Made by a program: the position numbers and the translations under genes. Source: Chitinophaga sp. CF418 (GTDB taxonomy: Bacteria > Bacteroidota > Bacteroidia > Chitinophagales > Chitinophagaceae). Taken from it: 64,000 bases of DNA. Positions 25,257 through 34,491 of this stretch are shown piece after piece. Positions within the stretch are counted from its first letter, which is position 1; the number at the start of each line of letters is the position of its first letter. The stretch lies in contig NZ_FRCN01000014.1 of the NCBI RefSeq assembly GCF_900142925.1, positions 248,001 through 312,000 of the forward strand. Direction: 5' to 3'. The notes below the pieces were generated by a model that worked only from the letters and a program-made list of their open reading frames with translations, had not been told where the DNA came from and searched no databases.

Positions 25257-25670
25257 ATGCAACTTTTAGGCCATTCGAAGAGGCTGATCCTGTTGGCAGA
25301 AGATGATATTGATGACCAGGAGCTGCTTGAAAATGCGATTGAAGAAATAGATCCTGGCTGGCAATTGGTGTGCATTCCTAATGGCAGAAAGTTTGTCAGA
25401 TATCTGGACAGTATCGGAGAAGGGGAATTACCAGCGCTTATGATCCTTGATTATAATATTCCTGAGCTGACCGGTGTAGAAGTTGTTAAAGAGCTGAACG
25501 ATCAGGGACGTTTCATGGACATTCCTAAAATTATCTGGAGCACATCCACTTCACCTGTATTCAAGGCTAAAAGCATCGAGTTGGGGGTTAAAGACTATAT
25601 TACCAAACCCAGCGACCTGGCTTCCTTCCTGACCACTGCCCGCTATATGCTGTCTTTTGTCAAACCATGA
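25257..25670 (+). CDS. single-domain response regulator (REC only)
   Basis: 137 residues consisting of one receiver domain of the Rcp1 type: LILLAEDDIDDQELLENAI, the phospho-acceptor Asp in LMILDYNIPELTG, Thr/Ser in IIWSTSTSP and Lys in DYITKPSD. It has no output domain, so it works as a phosphate shuttle or by binding a partner. It is divergent from the poly-HAMP kinase, which suggests it is one of that kinase's partners. The SNF2 gene starts 30 bases downstream in the same direction. Confidence 0.9.
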   Translation: MQLLGHSKRLILLAEDDIDDQELLENAIEEIDPGWQLVCIPNGRKFVRYLDSIGEGELPALMILDYNIPELTGVEVVKELNDQGRFMDIPKIIWSTSTSPVFKAKSIELGVKDYITKPSDLASFLTTARYMLSFVKP

Positions 25671-25700
25671 ACGACAGATAAAATGTAGATTGCACCAACG

Positions 25701-28700
25701 ATGGTGAATCTTTCCTTTTACAAAGAACAATATCAGTCCCAGGATGCCGACGCCAGGATCATCATTGACGTACTATCCGTCTATCTTTATCCGTTGGAGC
25801 GGTATACGTTCATTGATGCGGTGAACCGCGTCAGGGAGATGTCACAAGATAGGATTATTGATATACTGGAACTACTGAGAGAAAAAGGCCTCGGCAGTTA
25901 CAACCTGGCCGGCAATTATTCACTGATACCCGAACTGGGTTTTCTCCTGTTTCCTGAAAATATTCGCCAACCGCAATACCTCCGCTTACTTGATCATGCC
26001 AAACCTTACTCTTTTTATAGTACCAGTGCCCGTCTGCAGGAACTGCAGCAATTACTGACCGCTTACTTTACCGGAGAAAAGTCCTTACTACTGCCCCCCG
26101 TAAGAAAGATCTCTTTTGAGTTGCAGGAATACGTCCCCCACCTGTGTTATCTGCTATATTATCCGGAGTACGAAGGGTTACTGCGTTTATTTGATACCGA
26201 TAGCATTATAAAGCTATATACGGCAGCAGTAAAACAGCATCTGTTGGCCATGACACCCCTGGAAACATTACATGCGTTCAGGCAACAGGTAGCGGCATTT
26301 ATCAGTGTGGAAGCGGCTTTACTGGCTCATGCCGAGGTTGCATTGCAGGAAGGCTACATCAAAGAAGACATTAGTGGTACCGATGCACTTTATGCAGGTG
26401 CAGTTGTACAGCTTTATGAAGGCCAGCCGGACAAAACACTGGCCTTATTTGAACAAGGTATCAAACAGCAGCGGCAGCAGGATAAAAAGAACAGTATTCC
26501 TGTATCTCCACTTTTTGCTTTTTTGTATGCCTATACATTGACCATATTACCGGAAGAAAAAACATATGCCGTCATCAACAAAATACTGACGGCATATGAC
26601 AAAAAACTTTTCCAGGATATCACACCGGCTATCAGCCTGTTACACTTTCATAATGGCAGGAAAGAGCGGGCAGAACACATGCTACAGATCCTGCTGGAAA
26701 CTACATCCCGGCAACCGGAAAAACACATTCTCAGCTATCTTTCAGTGATATGCCTGCAAGCTTTTTATCCTAAAAGCAAACTGCTGAAAACATATGCCCC
26801 TTTCATTAAAGAGATGCTATACAGGGGGATACATCATCACTACCGCCTGCTGACATATGAACTGCTTTATCTATTCCGGGAACAGGCCTACCTGGGCACA
26901 GAAAAAACCTTCCGGGAGCTTACTGCTTTCATAGGGAAACAGCCCATATTCTCCCGTATGCAGGCCGTACCTGAATGGGAGCGGTTACTGAATACCCTGA
27001 TCCTCCCGGAGACCAGCACACCATTGAAAGAAAAGACACCGACCATTACCCGTCTGGCTTACCTGATAGATATAAGCAGATCGGAGATACTGCCCGTTAT
27101 ACAAACGCACCAGGAGGATACCGGCTGGAGCCGTGGCAGGCCCACAGATCTGAAGAAGCTGAAGGAAGGGCAGCTGGAAAACCTGACAGACCATGATATG
27201 AGGATAGCGGGCACCATTCTGAAAGAGAGCTATCATACTTATGGTACAGCGTCATATATTTTTGGAGAAAGGGTCTGGCAGGAAATAACCGGTCATCCCA
27301 ATCTTTTTTTACTGGAAGATCCCTCTGTTCCTGTAGAAGTGATCAAGGGTCAGCCAGAACTGATTGTAAACGGAACGGGCAAAGGATATATATTCAGTAC
27401 CAACATCAGCGATCATACGCGGGAAACAGTGCTGATAAAAGAAACGTCTACCCGTTTAAGAGTGATCAGGCTGACGCAACAGCAACGGTCAGTACTCCAA
27501 ACATTAAAACAGATCGGCACAGTGCCGGCGGAAGGCAAAGATAAACTGTTGCATGCCCTGCGGAATATCGGCACACATATCACTGTCCATTCCAATTTAG
27601 ACGATACAGCCGCTTTAAATATAAAGCAACGTGCCGCGGATGCGCGGATACGGGTACAGCTGCAACCTACCGGAGATGCGCTCAAAGCCTCTTTCTTCGT
27701 AAAACCATTTGCGGTTGATCCTCCTTACTGTAAACCGGGAGAGGGCGCCCGGCACCTTATTGGTGTCACCAATGGCGAAAGATGCCAGGCTATCAGGGAC
27801 CTGGAGGCAGAGAAAAGCAACCTGGCCAAACTGATGATCCTGATACAGGAATCTGTAGTACAGGAAGTCGTGGACGATACCATCATCTTTGATGATCCGC
27901 TGGACTGCCTGCAGCTGCTAGAAATAATATACCGGCATCCTGAACTCGCGGTAGCAGAATGGCCGGAAGGACAAAAACTGAAAGTCAGAGGAGTGGCGCA
28001 TCAGGCACAGCTACGGGTCACGATCCGTAAAGTGGATGGGAAATGGTTTACCTGCAACGGAGAACTGAAAATAGATGAAGACACGGTCTTGTCATTAAAG
28101 GAACTGCTGGATGCGGTTAAAGTCAATCCTACACGGTTCATCACCTTACGAAACGGAGAGTTCCTCTCACTCACCACAAAACTGCACAGGCAACTCAATG
28201 AACTGGCCAGTATTGCGCTGATGGAACATGAGCAGATACATATCCGTCCGCTGGCAGCACATATGCTGGATGAATTGCTGGAGGGCGCAGGCAATGCGGA
28301 CACTGACGAACACTGGAAGACATTGCGCGCCAGGCAGGCAATGGCTGAAGATATTCATCCCGAAGTACCGGCTACCCTACAAACACAATTACGTCCCTAC
28401 CAGGAAGAAGGTTTCCGTTGGATGGTACGCATTGCAGGCTGGGGAGCAGGCGCCTGCCTGGCGGATGATATGGGGCTTGGCAAGACCATACAGGCTATTA
28501 CCATGTTACTGTACCGGGCAGGTGATGGGCCAGCATTGGTAGTATGTCCGGCATCGGTATTACCTAACTGGGCCAATGAACTGTACAGGTTTGCACCTTC
28601 TTTGCAGGTAAAGCAGATCAATAATGGCAGCAGGTCGGCTGTATTGAAAACAGCAGGACCTTTTGATATAGTCCTGATCACTTATGGCATCCTGCAGTCA

Positions 28701-29762
28701 GAAGATAAATTGCTGGCAGGTATCCACTGGAATACCGTTGTACTCGATGAAGCCCATACCATTAAAAATTACCAGACTAAAACCTCCAGGGCCGCCATGG
28801 CACTGCAGGCCGGATTTAAACTGATCCTGACGGGTACACCTGTACAGAATCATCTGACAGAAATATGGAACCTTTTTAACTTTATCAATCCCGGACTACT
28901 CGGCAACCTGCAACACTTCAATAAACAATTTGCCACACCGGTCATTTATAATGCGGAAAGCAGTGTGACCAAACATCTCAGGAAATTAATAGGCCCATTC
29001 ATGTTGCGCCGCACAAAAACAGCGGTTCTGGATGAGCTGCCGGAGAAAACCGAGATCGTTAAAATGGTTTCCCTCTCACCGGACGAAGCCGCATTTTATG
29101 AGGTCATGCGCCGGAATGCCGTAGAGAACATCAAAAAATACAGCCGGGAAAAGAATAGCAAACAACATCTGAACACGCTGACAGAAATAGGTAAACTACG
29201 GATGGCTGCATGTAATGCCCGGATGATAGATCCTGAGATAGACATCCACTCAACCAAACTGGCTGTATTCCTTGAAATAGTAAAAGAACTGATCGACAAC
29301 AATCATCGTGCGCTTGTATTCAGCCAGTATGTACGTCACCTGGAACTGGTACGGCAGGCACTTGATGAATTGTGTATACCATATTGTTATCTGGATGGCA
29401 GTACGCCTATCCCTGCAAGAGAAAAAGTAGTTCAACAATTCCAGTCAGGCGAAGGCTCACTATTCCTGATCAGCCTGAAAGCGGGAGGAACTGGCCTGAA
29501 TCTGACTGCCGCCGATTATGTCATACATCTTGATCCATGGTGGAACCCTGCTATTGAAGAACAGGCCTCTGACAGGGCTTACCGTATCGGCCAGACAAGA
29601 CCGGTTACCATTTACCGGCTGGTAGCAAAACATACCATCGAAGAAAAGATCATTGCTCTTCATCATAGTAAAAGAGACCTGGCCGACAGGTTGCTTGAAG
29701 GAAGTGATATTAGCGGAAAATTATCGACGGAAGAATTGCTTTCGTTGATCTCGAAGAGTTGA
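25701..29762 (+). CDS. SNF2-family DNA-dependent ATPase/helicase
   Basis: 1353 residues. The first 850 are a poorly recognised alpha-rich region. The C-terminal 450 are a complete SNF2 motor: Walker A in LADDMGLGKTIQAI near residue 920, DEAH box in VVLDEAHTIKN near 1015, LTGTPVQNHLTEIWNLFNF, then the second RecA domain with LVFSQYVRHLELV and the arginine finger region in DRAYRIGQTRPV. Bacterial SNF2 proteins of this RapA/HepA-like type move on DNA or strip RNA polymerase; the exact role is not predictable. It is linked to a REC gene upstream and is followed by a hairpin with a T tract. Confidence 0.9.
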   Translation: MVNLSFYKEQYQSQDADARIIIDVLSVYLYPLERYTFIDAVNRVREMSQDRIIDILELLREKGLGSYNLAGNYSLIPELGFLLFPENIRQPQYLRLLDHAKPYSFYSTSARLQELQQLLTAYFTGEKSLLLPPVRKISFELQEYVPHLCYLLYYPEYEGLLRLFDTDSIIKLYTAAVKQHLLAMTPLETLHAFRQQVAAFISVEAALLAHAEVALQEGYIKEDISGTDALYAGAVVQLYEGQPDKTLALFEQGIKQQRQQDKKNSIPVSPLFAFLYAYTLTILPEEKTYAVINKILTAYDKKLFQDITPAISLLHFHNGRKERAEHMLQILLETTSRQPEKHILSYLSVICLQAFYPKSKLLKTYAPFIKEMLYRGIHHHYRLLTYELLYLFREQAYLGTEKTFRELTAFIGKQPIFSRMQAVPEWERLLNTLILPETSTPLKEKTPTITRLAYLIDISRSEILPVIQTHQEDTGWSRGRPTDLKKLKEGQLENLTDHDMRIAGTILKESYHTYGTASYIFGERVWQEITGHPNLFLLEDPSVPVEVIKGQPELIVNGTGKGYIFSTNISDHTRETVLIKETSTRLRVIRLTQQQRSVLQTLKQIGTVPAEGKDKLLHALRNIGTHITVHSNLDDTAALNIKQRAADARIRVQLQPTGDALKASFFVKPFAVDPPYCKPGEGARHLIGVTNGERCQAIRDLEAEKSNLAKLMILIQESVVQEVVDDTIIFDDPLDCLQLLEIIYRHPELAVAEWPEGQKLKVRGVAHQAQLRVTIRKVDGKWFTCNGELKIDEDTVLSLKELLDAVKVNPTRFITLRNGEFLSLTTKLHRQLNELASIALMEHEQIHIRPLAAHMLDELLEGAGNADTDEHWKTLRARQAMAEDIHPEVPATLQTQLRPYQEEGFRWMVRIAGWGAGACLADDMGLGKTIQAITMLLYRAGDGPALVVCPASVLPNWANELYRFAPSLQVKQINNGSRSAVLKTAGPFDIVLITYGILQSEDKLLAGIHWNTVVLDEAHTIKNYQTKTSRAAMALQAGFKLILTGTPVQNHLTEIWNLFNFINPGLLGNLQHFNKQFATPVIYNAESSVTKHLRKLIGPFMLRRTKTAVLDELPEKTEIVKMVSLSPDEAAFYEVMRRNAVENIKKYSREKNSKQHLNTLTEIGKLRMAACNARMIDPEIDIHSTKLAVFLEIVKELIDNNHRALVFSQYVRHLELVRQALDELCIPYCYLDGSTPIPAREKVVQQFQSGEGSLFLISLKAGGTGLNLTAADYVIHLDPWWNPAIEEQASDRAYRIGQTRPVTIYRLVAKHTIEEKIIALHHSKRDLADRLLEGSDISGKLSTEELLSLISKS

Positions 29763-29776
29763 TAACAACGTTAAAT

Positions 29777-29817
29777 AAATCTATCAGGGGAATGATAGAA
29801 ATACTCAATAGATTTTT
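29777..29817 (+). terminator. probable terminator after the SNF2 gene
   Basis: AAATCTAT pairs with ATAGATTT, with an inner alternative CTATCA/TGATAG hairpin. The right arm runs into TTTTT. It starts 15 bases past the stop codon. Confidence 0.5.
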
Positions 29818-29945
29818 AATAATTTATCGTTCAAAAACTGCGGAATTTTTATTCCACAACGCTATTTTTTTCATTTTAATATTAAATATTTCAAAAAGAG
29901 AAGAAATAATTTCCTGATATCAAAATTTGATTATCTTTAGCGTAT

Positions 29946-30077
29946 ACTATCCTATGAAACGCCTTTTTACTTCGGCTCGAATCCTGCTATGGTGTGGAGT
30001 TTGAGCCGAAGATTGAAACTCTTGAAAATAATTTTTACTATCCTATGAATTACCTGCCTTTGTTTTAAAAAGGCGTT
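29946..30077 (+). ncRNA. structured leader with two mini-ORFs upstream of the sigma factor gene
   Basis: A TATCTTTA box at 29932-29939, one base from the -7 consensus, predicts transcription from about 29946. The segment contains two copies of ACTATCCTATGAA (29946-29958 and 30037-30049), each holding the ATG of a tiny ORF: MKRLFTSARILLWCGV (29954-30004) and MNYLPLF (30045-30068). CTTCGGCTC (29970-29978) pairs with GAGCCGAAG (30003-30011). AACGCCTTTTT (29958-29968) pairs with AAAAAGGCGTT (30067-30077), while GCCTTT (30056-30061) competes for the same right arm. This looks like an attenuator or small RNA. The ncRNA label is tentative. The 142 bases from 30078 to the sigma gene hold nothing else clear. 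Confidence 0.4.
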
Positions 30078-30219
30078 AGAAAACCTTAATTAAATCCCAA
30101 CCCCATATTGTTAAATAGTACTACTTTCAGGACCGGCTGGTATCCTGTTGTGATTTTTTATTCCCCTCTGCGAATAATAAGGTAAAATATCTTATTCATG
30201 ACCTTAATTGCAACCATTT

Positions 30220-30723
30220 ATGCCCCCTTCAAAAGAAGATAATGCCTTTCTATTGGTAATAGAACAGCATAAAGGGATTATCTATAAAATAGCGAACTCC
30301 TATTGCAAAAATACTGAGGATAGAAAAGACCTTATCCAGGAGATCGTCTATCAGTTATGGCGGTCGTTTGGTGGGTACAATGATCAGTATAAGTATTCCA
30401 CCTGGCTATACAGAATAGCGCTGAATGTAGCGATCTCCTTTTATCGCAAAGACAGCAAAAGAGCAGGCCGTACCTCCGGGCTTACTGCTGATATTATAAT
30501 AGCCGCGGAAGAAGAAGAAGATACCGGCCCACAGCTTAAGCTCCTTCAACGTTTCATCAGTGAATTGCCTGAACTGGACAGGGCCATCATGATCCTCTAC
30601 CTGGAAGAAAAAAGCTACAGGGAAATTGCAGAAATTCTGGGACTCACTGAAACAAACATTGCAACGAAGATCAACCGTATCAAAAACAAACTGAAAAGAA
30701 AATTCTCTACTATTCATAATTAA
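30220..30723 (+). CDS. ECF-type RNA polymerase sigma factor
   Basis: 167 residues from ATG 30220; the upstream in-frame TTG at 30208 is less likely. Region 2 is visible as IYKIANSYCKNTEDRKDLIQEIVYQLW and STWLYRIALNVAISFYRK, and region 4 as LPELDRAIMILYLEEKSYREIAEILGLTETNIATKINRIKNKLKRKF. Both are complete for an extracytoplasmic-function sigma factor. The membrane protein encoded 5 bases downstream may be its anti-sigma factor. Most Bacteroidota ECF factors paired with SusC genes have a FecR-like partner, which is absent here. An unusual leader precedes the gene. Confidence 0.88.
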   Translation: MPPSKEDNAFLLVIEQHKGIIYKIANSYCKNTEDRKDLIQEIVYQLWRSFGGYNDQYKYSTWLYRIALNVAISFYRKDSKRAGRTSGLTADIIIAAEEEEDTGPQLKLLQRFISELPELDRAIMILYLEEKSYREIAEILGLTETNIATKINRIKNKLKRKFSTIHN

Positions 30724-30728
30724 TTAAT

Positions 30729-31385
30729 ATGGAAGACAACGCATTAAAAGAAATGTGGGCCAATTATGATAAGAAGCTGGAAAGATCACTGGCACTTAAT
30801 CACCGCATCATTACCGAGATACAAACACAAAAAGCCCGGACTGCCCTACGCCCATTGAAAACAGTCAAGATCATTGCAGTCATTTTAGGGATCTTGTGGG
30901 CCTTATTACTGTCCGTGCTCGTATGCTTTGCCTTATCGGCCATGACGTATTACCGGCACTTCTTTGTAATATCCGCAGTGGCCATTATTATTACCACAGT
31001 AGCCGCCATCGTTGCTTATATCAGGCAAGTGGTGCTCATTCAACAGATCGACAACAGCATGCATGTGGTGGAAGTACAGCGTAAACTCGCTGCACTCCAA
31101 TCTTCCACTATCAATATTGCCCGGATATTATTCCTTTCAGCGCCCTTTTACACGACTTTTTATATTAATAAAAGTATGTTCGAACATGGGACCATCGGGT
31201 TGTGGGTATTACAGCTGACCGTTACCATCGTTTTCACAATAATTTCTGTCTGGCTGTACCGGAACATCAGGCTGGAGAATGCCGATAAACCCTGGTTTAA
31301 GTTTATATTTGGTAGTAACGAGTGGACCTCCGTTATAAAGGCGATGAATTTTCTGAAAGAGATCGAGGCTTACGAAAAAGAATAA
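30729..31385 (+). CDS. membrane protein next to the sigma factor (possible anti-sigma factor)
   Basis: 218 residues. A charged N-terminus of about 45 residues (MEDNALKEMWANYDKKLERS) is followed by about four membrane helices: IIAVILGILWALLLSVLVCF, FFVISAVAIIITTVAAIVAY, an IARILFLSAPFYTTFYI segment and WVLQLTVTIVFTIISVWLY. It starts 5 bases after the sigma factor stop, so the two are co-translated. A soluble N-terminus on a membrane anchor right after an ECF factor is the usual anti-sigma layout, but no zinc-binding ZAS motif is present. The role is inferred from context only. Confidence 0.7.
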   Translation: MEDNALKEMWANYDKKLERSLALNHRIITEIQTQKARTALRPLKTVKIIAVILGILWALLLSVLVCFALSAMTYYRHFFVISAVAIIITTVAAIVAYIRQVVLIQQIDNSMHVVEVQRKLAALQSSTINIARILFLSAPFYTTFYINKSMFEHGTIGLWVLQLTVTIVFTIISVWLYRNIRLENADKPWFKFIFGSNEWTSVIKAMNFLKEIEAYEKE

Positions 31386-31394
31386 ATCTGAAAA

Positions 31395-31874
31395 ATGTCA
31401 AAGAAAGTAACTTTTGATGCTGTAATAGTGCAACATGGCAGTATGAATGCCGGTTATGTTGAATTCCCCTACGATGTACAAGAGTTGTATGGTGTAAAAG
31501 GCCAGGTGAAAGTAAAGGCATTAATAGATGGTAAGGTAACCTACAGAGGCAGCCTGTCGAAAATGGGTACCACCTGTCACACACTTGGCATTACCCAGGC
31601 AATCCGGAAAGAGTTGGGAAAGGAGCTGGGGGACACTATTCACATCGTATTGGAGCAAGACCTGGCACCCAGAGAAGTGATACTGCCTGAAGAAGTGACG
31701 GCCCTTTTCTCCAAACACCCTAAGGCCAGGGTCTTTTTTGATAAGCTGTCCTATACCGACAGGAAAGAATATATCGTCTGGATCACTTCTGCCAAAAGAG
31801 AAGAGACCAGGCAGAACAGGCTCAGCCTTTTAATTGAAAAACTGGAAAATGGCAGAAAGCTGAATGATAAATAA
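31395..31874 (+). CDS. YdeI/OmpD-associated-like protein (DUF1905 + OmdA)
   Basis: 159 residues. The first 95 form a DUF1905 domain (TFDAVIVQHGSMNAGYVEFP, VKVKALIDGKVTYRGSL, GITQAIRKELGKELGDTIHI). The last 60 form the OmdA/YdeI helical domain (FDKLSYTDRKEYIVWITSAK, REETRQNRLSLLIEKLENGR). The family has no proven function, although members are linked to envelope stress or antimicrobial peptide resistance. It lies 9 bases after the membrane protein gene and so may share the sigma factor operon. Confidence 0.85.
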   Translation: MSKKVTFDAVIVQHGSMNAGYVEFPYDVQELYGVKGQVKVKALIDGKVTYRGSLSKMGTTCHTLGITQAIRKELGKELGDTIHIVLEQDLAPREVILPEEVTALFSKHPKARVFFDKLSYTDRKEYIVWITSAKREETRQNRLSLLIEKLENGRKLNDK

Positions 31875-31925
31875 ATTATTCAGCTGATTTATTAACTTGT
31901 AGTGTACTGTACTGCCAAAGAGAAA

Positions 31926-34394
31926 ATGAGTGAACGTCCAAGACCTGATAAATCTATCCCAAAGGGCCAGGAATTACAGATAAGATTCGCATTGCATGCC
32001 GCAGGGATCGGCACATGGGATGTAGATATCCTTAACCGGCAAATCGTTCTGGATGACCGGTGCAGAGCACTTTTCTGCCTGGATGAAATGGAAGAGCCTA
32101 CTTATGAGTCCGTTATCCGGCATATTCATCCTGCCGACCAGCCAGCTATCCGAGAGGCAATCAAACAAGCTTTACAACCAGATTCAGATCATCTGTTCAA
32201 TGTACGTTTCAGATGCACTACTGTGGATAGTAAGAATATCATATGGCTGAATGTTAAAGGACAGGCGTACTTCAATACTAAAGGAATAGCAAACCGCCTT
32301 TCAGGCATCAGTCAGGATGTTACCGCCGAAGTCACCGCCAATGCGAAAGCTCAGGCAGCAGAAAAAATGGCGGCTCTTGCCGTTGAAGCATCGGATGCTG
32401 GCATCTTTACAATAGACCTCATTAATAATACCATCGATTTTTCCCCCAATCTATACTATATCATGACGGGCAACAGGGAAAAGGTGGTCAAAGACCGTGA
32501 CATATTGATCAGTCATGTTCATCCGGAAGATAGAATGTTGAGAGAACGGGCCTATAAGGAAGCCGAAAATACCGGATTCCTTCATTATGAAGCCCGCTTC
32601 GTCTGGGATGACGGTTCTATTCATTGGGGAAAGGTGCGGGGCAAATACGAGTATGACATCTCCGGTACCCCGGTTTCCTTTTCCGGCATCTGCCTGGACA
32701 TTACCACTCAGAAAGAGCAGGACGGACTGTTAAAAGAAGTGGAACAACGTTTCTCCCTTTCGTTTAATAATGCGGCTATTGGAAAGGAACAGCAAAAACT
32801 GCTAACGCTCGTGGAAAACAGCAGTGACCTTATTGCTGTTGCAAACATGGATGGCTCGATTGCCTACGTGAACGATGCAGGTGTGCAACTTCTTGGAATA
32901 AGCAGCAAAGTATCCGCCCTTACCCTCAATATCAGGGATATCTTTACACGGGAACACCGGATAGAGCTGGAAAAAGAGATCCTCCCCACTGTTGTCAATA
33001 TAGGTAAATGGATGGGAAGACAATATTATACCCATCAGGAAACGGGTGAACAGATACCTTTCCATACCAATGCTTTCAGACTGGACAGCCCAATGAACGG
33101 AGAGCCCATTGCCGTTGCCTGTGTAGCACGTGACCTCAGGGCGGAATTGGGTGTACAACAGGCGCTGCGTGAGAGCGAAGCCCGTTTCCGTTCACTGGTA
33201 GAAGAAGCCCCGGTAGCAACTGCTCTCTTTGTGGGGCCCCGGTTTATTATAGAAGTAGCCAACGAACCGATGATCAGGTTCTGGGGTAAAGGTTATTCAG
33301 TATTGGGCAAACCATTGGGAGTAGCGGTACCTGAACTGAATGATCAACCTTTCATGAAGATACTGGATACTGTATATACCACCGGTGTAGCCCACCATGA
33401 AAAAGAAGCCAGATCAGTATTGGTCATTAATGGCAAGCCCGAAACCTTCTACTTCAATTTCACCTATAAGCCCCTTCTGAATGCAGCAGGAGAAGTTTAT
33501 GCCGTGGTAGATATGACCATTGATGTGACAGAACAAGTGCTGGCACGGAATAAACTGCTGGAGTATCAAAGTACCCTGGAATTGGTGGTGGCTGAAAGAA
33601 CGGAAGAACTGGCCGCTTCCAATGAAGAACTGGCTGCAATGAACGAAGAATTGCAGGACGCCAATCTTAGCCTGGTACGTTCCAACCAGGAACTGGAACA
33701 ATATGCCTATGTAGCCAGCCATGACCTGCAGGAACCATTGCGAAAGATCCGTATCTATGCTGACATTCTGAATAACAAAGAAGACCTTCCTCACCATCAT
33801 AAACGGATGGTGGAAAAGATCAACCAGTCTTCAGAGAGAATGTCCATGCTGATTAAAGATCTGCTGGAATTTTCACGCCTGCTGGAAAAGGGCAATATGA
33901 TGCGGGAAATAGACCTTGCCATTATCCTGCAAAGCGTGATCAGCGATTTTGAATTGATCGTGGAGGAAAGACACGCGGAGATTATTATAGGGTCATTACC
34001 TGTTGTGCAAGGCATTCCTTTACAGATCAACCAGCTATTTTATAACCTGATGAGCAATGCCCTGAAGTTTATTCAACCAGGCATCCGTCCGGTAATCGAA
34101 ATTAAATCTGCGCCTATTTCAGGAGAACAGGCCAGTATCTATATGGGTAAACCAGAACGATATAAACAATACTTCGATATCTCTTTCAGCGACAATGGTA
34201 TTGGCTTTGAACAAAAATATGCTGACCAGATATTTGAAGTCTTCAAACGTCTCCACACCCGATCTGATTATCCCGGTTCAGGTATAGGATTGTCTCTATG
34301 CAGACGTATCGTGGCCAACCACTCAGGGCATCTGTACGTAGAGTCATCACCGGGTAAAGGCACTACTTTCCATATCATCATACCGGGAGTATAA
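31926..34394 (+). CDS. multi-PAS sensor histidine kinase
   Basis: 822 residues from ATG 31926; the GTG at 31902 is a less likely start. Four PAS/PAC units are visible: about residues 20-140 (AGIGTWDVDI), 150-270 (SDAGIFTIDLINN), 300-420 (LVENSSDLIAVANMDG) and 430-560 (EEAPVATALFVGP). A coiled coil rich in Glu and Leu follows, then HisKA (YVASHDLQEPLRKIRI, His near 598) and HATPase (LMSNALKFIQ, FSDNGIGFE, GSGIGLSL). There are no membrane segments, so the input is cytosolic. No response regulator gene is adjacent. The kinase part resembles the REC-kinase at 17.7 kb. Confidence 0.92.
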   Translation: MSERPRPDKSIPKGQELQIRFALHAAGIGTWDVDILNRQIVLDDRCRALFCLDEMEEPTYESVIRHIHPADQPAIREAIKQALQPDSDHLFNVRFRCTTVDSKNIIWLNVKGQAYFNTKGIANRLSGISQDVTAEVTANAKAQAAEKMAALAVEASDAGIFTIDLINNTIDFSPNLYYIMTGNREKVVKDRDILISHVHPEDRMLRERAYKEAENTGFLHYEARFVWDDGSIHWGKVRGKYEYDISGTPVSFSGICLDITTQKEQDGLLKEVEQRFSLSFNNAAIGKEQQKLLTLVENSSDLIAVANMDGSIAYVNDAGVQLLGISSKVSALTLNIRDIFTREHRIELEKEILPTVVNIGKWMGRQYYTHQETGEQIPFHTNAFRLDSPMNGEPIAVACVARDLRAELGVQQALRESEARFRSLVEEAPVATALFVGPRFIIEVANEPMIRFWGKGYSVLGKPLGVAVPELNDQPFMKILDTVYTTGVAHHEKEARSVLVINGKPETFYFNFTYKPLLNAAGEVYAVVDMTIDVTEQVLARNKLLEYQSTLELVVAERTEELAASNEELAAMNEELQDANLSLVRSNQELEQYAYVASHDLQEPLRKIRIYADILNNKEDLPHHHKRMVEKINQSSERMSMLIKDLLEFSRLLEKGNMMREIDLAIILQSVISDFELIVEERHAEIIIGSLPVVQGIPLQINQLFYNLMSNALKFIQPGIRPVIEIKSAPISGEQASIYMGKPERYKQYFDISFSDNGIGFEQKYADQIFEVFKRLHTRSDYPGSGIGLSLCRRIVANHSGHLYVESSPGKGTTFHIIIPGV

Positions 34395-34446
34395 CAGTAA
34401 CGAAACGAAAATCAAACTCCGGATATTAAATTTCAAAGCATTGAAT

Positions 34447-34454
34447 TATTTTTG
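34447..34454 (+). promoter_or_regulatory. -7 box before the TPR membrane protein gene
   Basis: TATTTTTG matches TAnnTTTG and lies 37 bases before the ATG at 34492. No TTG lies at the expected distance upstream. Confidence 0.35.
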
Positions 34455-34491
34455 CTGCCTGTAAAACCTCCTATACCTAACCTAGAATGCC

